Assembly: GCA_964614095.1 (NCBI GenBank)
Contig: CAZTJO010000016.1
Coordinates: 1-47,216 of the forward strand
Direction: 5' to 3'
DNA: 47,216 nucleotides
Origin: CAZWKX01 sp964614095
Lineage (GTDB): Bacteria; Actinomycetota; Acidimicrobiia; Spongiisociales; UBA11373
Shown here: piece after piece, positions 42,214-47,216 of the stretch
How positions within the stretch are numbered: the first letter of the stretch is position 1
How the letters are laid out: each line of letters opens with the position of its first letter
The notes under the pieces: generated by a model
Database searches by the model: none
What the model was told of the DNA's origin: nothing
Seen by the model: only the letters and a program-made list of their open reading frames with translations
Program-made: the position numbers and the translations under genes

Positions 42214-42251
42214 TCGAGCCGTCGCACCTCGTCTATACCGTCGTCATCGTG

Positions 42252-42839
42252 ATGTGTCTGGCTTGTGGAAGGGCGGCCTCGACCGGCCTGTGTCTGCCGT
42301 GCCGCTGCGGTTTGGCCTCTGGTGGAGAACGGCGTCTGCCCGGCGGGGTGCTCGTGCGCTCGGCCTACGTGCACCACGGCCCGGCTCGTACGCTCGTGCA
42401 TCGGCTCAAGTACGGAGCCCTTGCGGCGGCGGCACTCCCGCTTGCCGCCGGCATGCAGGCGCTGGTGGGGGAGGCTGCTTCGGCACTGGTGGCGGTGCGG
42501 CGAGTCAGGCTGCGGCGCTGGCGCTACGGGGTGGACCCGGCTGATGAGCTTGCTCGGGCCCTCAGCAGGATGCTGGGACTGCCGGTGTTGGAGGCCCTGG
42601 ATCCGGGTTGGTGGCATCGGCGCCGAGCGGGTGGGCCCGGGGCACCTCGCGGTCAACCTCGGTTCCGGCCGCTGGTTGGATCAGGCACAGGACTTGTGCT
42701 GGTGGACGATGTGTTAACCACGGGTGCGACGCTGGCGGCTGCGTCGAAGGTGCTGCCCGGGGCGCGCCTCGCCGTCACCGCCACCGCGGCACCCGTTCTG
42801 GGCAAGCCACTACCGAGGGGGCGTCGGTATAGTGGTTGA
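42252..42839 (+). CDS. comF: ComF-family phosphoribosyltransferase-like protein
   Basis: 195 residues. A small zinc-binding N-terminus (CLACGRAASTGLCLPC) is followed by the ComF core, with VLVDDVLTTGATLAAASKVL as the PRPP-binding loop. Members act in natural competence or DNA uptake; in organisms without competence genes the role is uncertain, and none are nearby. ATG 42252 immediately follows a GTG. The TGA stop overlaps TTGACA (42836-42841), which could be a -35 for the following hpf operon but lacks a good -10. Confidence 0.8.
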   Translation: MCLACGRAASTGLCLPCRCGLASGGERRLPGGVLVRSAYVHHGPARTLVHRLKYGALAAAALPLAAGMQALVGEAASALVAVRRVRLRRWRYGVDPADELARALSRMLGLPVLEALDPGWWHRRRAGGPGAPRGQPRFRPLVGSGTGLVLVDDVLTTGATLAAASKVLPGARLAVTATAAPVLGKPLPRGRRYSG

Positions 42840-42959
42840 CAGCCCTTCGGCTAGCACGGGAGCGTGCGTGGTCGGTAAGACCGCATACTTGGAATGCCTG
42901 CTCTCGCCGCCTTATCCCCTGCCCGCGTGCTCTAGGCGCGCGCCCGGAAAGGAGTCCCA
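42840..42959 (+). other. 120-base leader of the hpf operon
   Basis: GCACG-GGAG-CGTGC (42853-42866) makes a small hairpin and GGTC-GGTAA-GACC follows at about 42869. GGAAAGGAG (42948-42956) is a strong ribosome-binding site, five bases before GTG 42960, which fixes that start. No convincing -10 was found. Confidence 0.45.
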
Positions 42960-43505
42960 GTGGAGGTTCACATCCACGGCACGCACATGAGTGTTGGTGA
43001 AGACCTGCGTGCTCTCGCCGCGGAAAAGGTCACGCACGCCGCCCGTGCATTCGACGAAGTTGTCTACGCCGATGTCGAATTTGCCGAGGAGCAGAACCCG
43101 CGTATATCTGATGTCAAATACCGGGTGGAGATCACCGCCCAAGCCGGTGGACAGGTCGTTCGTGTGGAGGCGGCGGAGTTTGAACCTCGTGCCGCTCTTG
43201 AGGTGGCCGTGGGCAAGTTCGAGCGTCTCGTGCGCCGTTTGAAGGGACGTCTCATCGCTCGCCACCGCCGCAGCGGGGAGAAAGGTCTCAATCACGCCTC
43301 TGGGGGCGTCGAAGTAACCTCGGACGGACTGCGCATCGAACGTGTCAAGCAGTTCGTCATGAAGCCCATGACGCCAGAGGAGGCAGCCCTTCAGATGGAA
43401 CTGCTTGGACATAAGTTCTATCTGTTCTTCAACGCGGAGACCGAGCGTTACAGCGTGGTCTACCGGCGGCGAGGAGGTTCGCTGGGGCTGATTGAGCCCC
43501 AGTGA
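42960..43505 (+). CDS. hpf: Ribosome hibernation promoting factor, long form
   Basis: 181 residues. The N-terminal domain (about 1-100; MEVHIHGTHMSVGEDLR, VRVEAAEFEPRAALEVAVGK) binds the 30S decoding centre in stationary phase. A linker leads to the C-terminal dimerisation domain (about 125-181; VKQFVMKPMTPEEAALQMEL, FYLFFNAETERYSVVYRR) that joins two ribosomes into 100S particles. The GTG start is chosen for its ribosome-binding site. It overlaps the response regulator start (GTGA). As in mycobacteria, it lies between comF and secA. Confidence 0.92.
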   Translation: MEVHIHGTHMSVGEDLRALAAEKVTHAARAFDEVVYADVEFAEEQNPRISDVKYRVEITAQAGGQVVRVEAAEFEPRAALEVAVGKFERLVRRLKGRLIARHRRSGEKGLNHASGGVEVTSDGLRIERVKQFVMKPMTPEEAALQMELLGHKFYLFFNAETERYSVVYRRRGGSLGLIEPQ

Positions 43506-44149
43506 CGCGTGTACTCGTCGTTGACGACGTCGATCTGTTTCGAAAGGGTCTGCGCGCGGCACTCACCGCGGACGGATTCGAGGTGTGCGGTGAAGCGCGC
43601 GACGCCGAGGAGGCAGTCAGCGGCGCCGAATCGCTGCTGCCCGATGTTGTGGTGCTGGACATCCTCATGCCGGGACTGTCCGGCCTCGAGGTAGTCGAGA
43701 AGATCCTCGCCGTGTCCCCTCAATCGAAAGTGCTGATGCTCACTGCATCTGAGTCGTCTGAGGATCTTCTCGAGTGCATCAAGACCGGCGCCAGGGGCTA
43801 CATGGTGAAGGACACGCCTTTTGCGCAGCTCGCCTCCGCCATTCGCGACGTGGTCGATGGCGGTGCCGCCATCTCGGCGAAGATGGGCGGAAAGTTGCTC
43901 GATGTGCTCCGGCAGTTGCTCCGTCATCAGGACTTCGCTGTCACGAGAAGGCCCGCCCTCACCGGTAGGGAGATCGAGGTGCTCCAGCATGTGGCGCGGG
44001 GCATGACCTCCAAACATATCGGTCGCGAGTTGTACATCTCAGAGAACACCGTGAAGAACCACATCCGGAACATTCTGGACAAGCTCGGCTTGCACTCGCG
44101 CAACGAAGCGGTGCTCTACGCCGTTCGAGAGAGCCTCATCGAGTTGTGA
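43502..44149 (+). CDS. NarL/FixJ-type response regulator
   Basis: 215 residues. The receiver holds Asp8, Asp9 and phospho-acceptor Asp53 in VVLDILMPGLSG, plus Lys103 (VKDTPF). The LuxR-type helix-turn-helix at about 148-205 shows LTGREIEVLQHVARGMTSKH and NTVKNHIRNILDKLGLHSRN. No kinase lies beside it; the hybrid kinase at 22378 has no output partner and could be one, which is guesswork. It is embedded in the hpf operon with overlaps at both ends, so it may sense and set hibernation. Confidence 0.9.
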   Translation: MTRVLVVDDVDLFRKGLRAALTADGFEVCGEARDAEEAVSGAESLLPDVVVLDILMPGLSGLEVVEKILAVSPQSKVLMLTASESSEDLLECIKTGARGYMVKDTPFAQLASAIRDVVDGGAAISAKMGGKLLDVLRQLLRHQDFAVTRRPALTGREIEVLQHVARGMTSKHIGRELYISENTVKNHIRNILDKLGLHSRNEAVLYAVRESLIEL

Positions 44150-45222
44150 CCATGAAAGGAAACGGGCCGGCCGATCTCGCCGAAAGCCTTGGTGTCGTGT
44201 GGGCCGACGAACACCTGGCAAAGGTGCGGAGCGCTCTCGAAGGCGTCGGGAGTCTCGATACCGACCTGATGGCGCGTCTCCAGGCGCAGTTCCCCGGCGA
44301 ACACGACCCCGATGAGTCCGGCATTTCCGTGTTCCGCGACCTGTTGCGCATCGAGGGCCGGCGGGCGCGTTTCCGCCGCCTTCTCCGGGTTTGGGCCGGC
44401 AAGCTGACGGCGGCGATCCGATCCGGAGACCTGGCGCGAGCCGAGGGCTGGATGCGGGCGCTCATCAAGCAGCCCACCTACCCGACCGAGTTCTCCGATC
44501 TGGTCGAGCAGACCCTCGACGAGATCTCCAGGCGCCAGGTACTCGATGATCTCATGGTGAGGCTCTCGTCAAATGAGGAGCCGGCTGCGGGGTCAGGCCT
44601 GGTGGCCGCATGGGGCGAGCGTATGGCCCGCTATTTGGTCGATGCCATGGCCCGCGAGGTGCCGCCGGTGAATCGGCGCTATTTGGTGGATGCCCTCGGC
44701 TGGCTGGGCCGGGAGGATGTCCGCCTCCTGGCGGCCATGGTGGCCGACCCGCGCTGGTACATCGCCCGCAACCTCGCTATCGCCCTGGGCAAAACCGGCC
44801 GGCCTCAGGCCTCGGCGGCGCTCGAAGCACTGCTCGATCATCCCGACGATCGGGTTCGTGTTGAGGCTCTCCGGGGCATGGCGACTTTGCGCCGTGAAGA
44901 ATCCCTGCCCAGCTTGGTGGCGGCTCTTGGTGACGCCTCGGGTCGGGTCCGGCATGCCGCGGTGTCTTTGTTGCGCGCCTCGCCGAGCCTGCAGGTGATT
45001 CCGCTGCTGGTTGAAGTGCTGAGCTCCAATGCGGTGAGCATGGATGAGGCGGAGCGTCTGGTCGAGGTGATCGCCGAGCGCAACGATCCGTCGGTTCCCG
45101 ACGTGCTGGAGCGCCTGGCCGGACGCCGGTTTGCCATGGGCATGGGCCGAATCGTTCGGGATGCAGCTCGTGAGGCTCTGGAGGCGAGAGAGGCCAGGGC
45201 GGCTCTGGAGGCCCGGCAATGA
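44146..45222 (+). CDS. HEAT-repeat protein
   Basis: 358 residues. An N-terminal unit (1-150) of unknown type is followed by helical repeats (about 150-330) of the PBS-lyase/HEAT kind, such as RYLVDALGWLGREDVRLLAA, ARNLAIALGKTGRPQASAAL and RVRHAAVSLLRASPSLQVIP. These make a curved scaffold for protein binding. The acidic-basic C-terminal tail (EALEAREARAALEARQ) may be a coil. The GTG overlaps the preceding stop (GTGA); ATG 44152 is an alternative. It lies between a regulator and an HD-GYP protein, so it may link them. Confidence 0.75.
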   Translation: MTMKGNGPADLAESLGVVWADEHLAKVRSALEGVGSLDTDLMARLQAQFPGEHDPDESGISVFRDLLRIEGRRARFRRLLRVWAGKLTAAIRSGDLARAEGWMRALIKQPTYPTEFSDLVEQTLDEISRRQVLDDLMVRLSSNEEPAAGSGLVAAWGERMARYLVDAMAREVPPVNRRYLVDALGWLGREDVRLLAAMVADPRWYIARNLAIALGKTGRPQASAALEALLDHPDDRVRVEALRGMATLRREESLPSLVAALGDASGRVRHAAVSLLRASPSLQVIPLLVEVLSSNAVSMDEAERLVEVIAERNDPSVPDVLERLAGRRFAMGMGRIVRDAAREALEAREARAALEARQ

Positions 45223-46532
45223 TGAACGAACTCTCCGGTCGCTCTTTCCTCAGGGCGTTGTTCCACGTCGGCCAGCGCATCCTGCGCACAGGGACGGAGG
45301 ACGCCTCCTTCCACGATGCCCTCACCGCCCTGGAGCGGGCGGCAGAGATGCTCACCTCCGGCGCCGACGAGGTGACGCTCACGGTGGGCGACGACGCCTT
45401 TTTCCTGGGCACTGCGATGCTGCCGCATGCCTCCATCGAATTCAACGGCATGCTGCGGGACATGCAGAGCCGCAGCATCGACTCCGTCACCATCCTGCCG
45501 GGAACCGACCGGCAGGATTTGGCCGACCTGGCCGCGCTCATCTGCGGTACTTCTCCGGATGTGCCGGCGGGAGGCACGGTGCGCCTCAACGAGCGCCCCA
45601 TTCCGACGGTCGAGCTGGAGAGCCATCCCATCTCCGGCCTGCGCCGGACGTATGCCAGCTCACTGGACGCGCTGCGCTCGGCGTCGGGAGGCCAGGCCCT
45701 TGAGTTCGACCGTGCCGTGAGTGCGGTCGACGGGCTGCTCAGCGGCGGAGCCGCCGAACCGGGCCCGTCGCTGATGCTGGCGACGGTGCGCAATCACGAC
45801 GAGACCACCTTCTACCACTCGGTCAACGTGTGTCTTCTCGCCCTGGCGCTGGGACGTGCCATCGGCCTCGAAGGCGACAGGCTGCGTGAACTTGGTGTTG
45901 GGGCGCTGCTTCACGACATCGGCCGGGTGCTGCTGGACGATCCATCACTCCACCTGCAGGGCCGGCTCTCCAATGAGGACTGGGCCGTGGTGAGGCTTCA
46001 TCCTCAGGAGGGAGCGCAGGCCATTCTCGCCGCCACCGGGCCCGGTCAGGAGACGGCCGCGCTGGTGGCTCTTGAGCATCATGCCCGCGTCGATGGAGGC
46101 GGGTACCCGGATCTTGGCGATCGGGAGCTTCATTTCTACAGCCGTGTCGTCGCAGTCGTCGACGCCTACGACGCCATCACCAGCCACCGGCCCTATCGGC
46201 CGGCACGCACGCCGAACGAGGCGCTGAGCGTGCTTCTTGATGGAGCCGGCACCATCTTCGATGGTGATCTGGTGCGGGCATTCATCGCCATGATGGGCGT
46301 CTACCCGCCGGGATCGCTGCTCCGCCTGGATAGCGGAGAGGTGGTCATGGTGACCGCGGGAGAGGAGGGACGGCGCGACGCCTTCATCGTGCGCGATATG
46401 GCGGGCACCGAGCTGCAGAGCCCCGAACCGATCAGTCTTGAAGGCCGTACGGTGACTGCTCAGCTTCTTGCCGACGAGGTCGGCGTCGACCCGGCGTCTC
46501 TGCTCGAGGTCCTGCAAGGACCCTCAAACTGA
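45219..46532 (+). CDS. HD-GYP domain protein (probable c-di-GMP phosphodiesterase or related)
   Basis: 437 residues. The N-terminal 170 residues have no clear family. The HD-GYP core runs from about 185 to 360: YHSVNV, LLHDIGRVLLDD, HPQEGAQAI, EHHARVDGGGYPDL and VDAYDAITSHRPYRP. The metal-binding His/Asp set is intact. The signature is HHARVDGGGYP where the common form is HHExxDGxGYP, so activity on c-di-GMP is likely but not sure. The last 70 residues form an extra beta-rich module. ATG 45219 overlaps the previous stop by four bases. Confidence 0.82.
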   Translation: MMNELSGRSFLRALFHVGQRILRTGTEDASFHDALTALERAAEMLTSGADEVTLTVGDDAFFLGTAMLPHASIEFNGMLRDMQSRSIDSVTILPGTDRQDLADLAALICGTSPDVPAGGTVRLNERPIPTVELESHPISGLRRTYASSLDALRSASGGQALEFDRAVSAVDGLLSGGAAEPGPSLMLATVRNHDETTFYHSVNVCLLALALGRAIGLEGDRLRELGVGALLHDIGRVLLDDPSLHLQGRLSNEDWAVVRLHPQEGAQAILAATGPGQETAALVALEHHARVDGGGYPDLGDRELHFYSRVVAVVDAYDAITSHRPYRPARTPNEALSVLLDGAGTIFDGDLVRAFIAMMGVYPPGSLLRLDSGEVVMVTAGEEGRRDAFIVRDMAGTELQSPEPISLEGRTVTAQLLADEVGVDPASLLEVLQGPSN

Positions 46533-46568
46533 GACTGGGACCTGTCTTCCGGAGCCCGGCTCCGTAGA

Positions 46569-46574
46569 TAAGAT
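46569..46574 (+). promoter_or_regulatory. Probable -10 element for leaderless secA
   Basis: TAAGAT lies nine bases before ATG 46584, with no ribosome-binding site between. A short GGAGC-CCG-GCTCC hairpin (46553-46565) lies directly upstream and may end the preceding operon. Confidence 0.45.
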
Positions 46575-46583
46575 GTCCTCGCC

Positions 46584-47216
<633 letters not shown>

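Overview
The window reads as a chromosomal segment of a high-GC member of the Actinomycetota. It carries coenzyme F420 genes (cofD/cofE), an LCP-family ligase with a LytR_C tail, a DUF3499 gene, a DUF5719 gene, a short-form LpdA-like flavoprotein and many genes that lack a Shine-Dalgarno sequence. The gene content parallels the Mycobacterium tuberculosis stretch that runs from secA1 through hpf, comF, sahH, a SIS-domain isomerase, manB, DUF3499, fbiA/fbiB and an LCP gene to birA/accD5/accA3 and lpdA. Content and loss pattern look more like a deep lineage such as Acidimicrobiia than a mycobacterium; the class is an inference.

Region 1 (66-2899) is the most unusual part. It is a 2.8-kb transposon with 24-bp terminal inverted repeats (22/24 matching, both starting GGGAACGTG) and a perfect 8-bp target duplication (AGAAGAAC). 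It sits immediately after the stop codon of a class A penicillin-binding protein gene. It carries an IS1595-type transposase interrupted by one in-frame TAG, a NYN-domain (PIN-like) putative RNase, a small acidic ORF, and two complete class II (long variable arm) tRNA genes. Their anticodons do not match their bodies: a serine-like tRNA with CAU and a leucine-like tRNA with AGG. Several strong hairpins surround the tRNAs.

Region 2 (2899-18730) is metabolism and respiration. It holds the PBP (ponA-like), an internally deleted methylmalonyl-CoA mutase remnant, an LpdA-like oxidoreductase lacking one redox cysteine, a cyclic 2,3-diphosphoglycerate synthetase homologue, a cydA-cydB-cydD-cydC operon for cytochrome bd, the alpha and beta subunits of a biotin-dependent acyl-CoA carboxylase, and the divergent biotin ligase that would activate the alpha subunit.

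Region 3 (18870-39000) is mostly cell-envelope polymer synthesis: an LCP ligase, a short remnant resembling the C-terminus of a nucleotide-sugar dehydrogenase, a sugar nucleotidyltransferase, a sugar epimerase, a large GT2-plus-membrane protein with its DUF5719 partner, a GT-C-like membrane protein, a small GT2, phosphomannomutase and a phosphosugar isomerase. Embedded in it are a hybrid sensor kinase, an Fpg/Nei-type DNA glycosylase and the F420 genes cofE and cofD.

Region 4 (38755-47216) holds adenosylhomocysteinase, a divergent membrane AAA+ metalloprotease of the FtsH type, a frameshifted small gene, comF, and a tightly overlapping run of hpf, a NarL-type regulator, a HEAT-repeat protein and an HD-GYP protein, followed by the 5' part of secA, which runs off the end. 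No rRNA, CRISPR array, replication origin or known riboswitch was seen.
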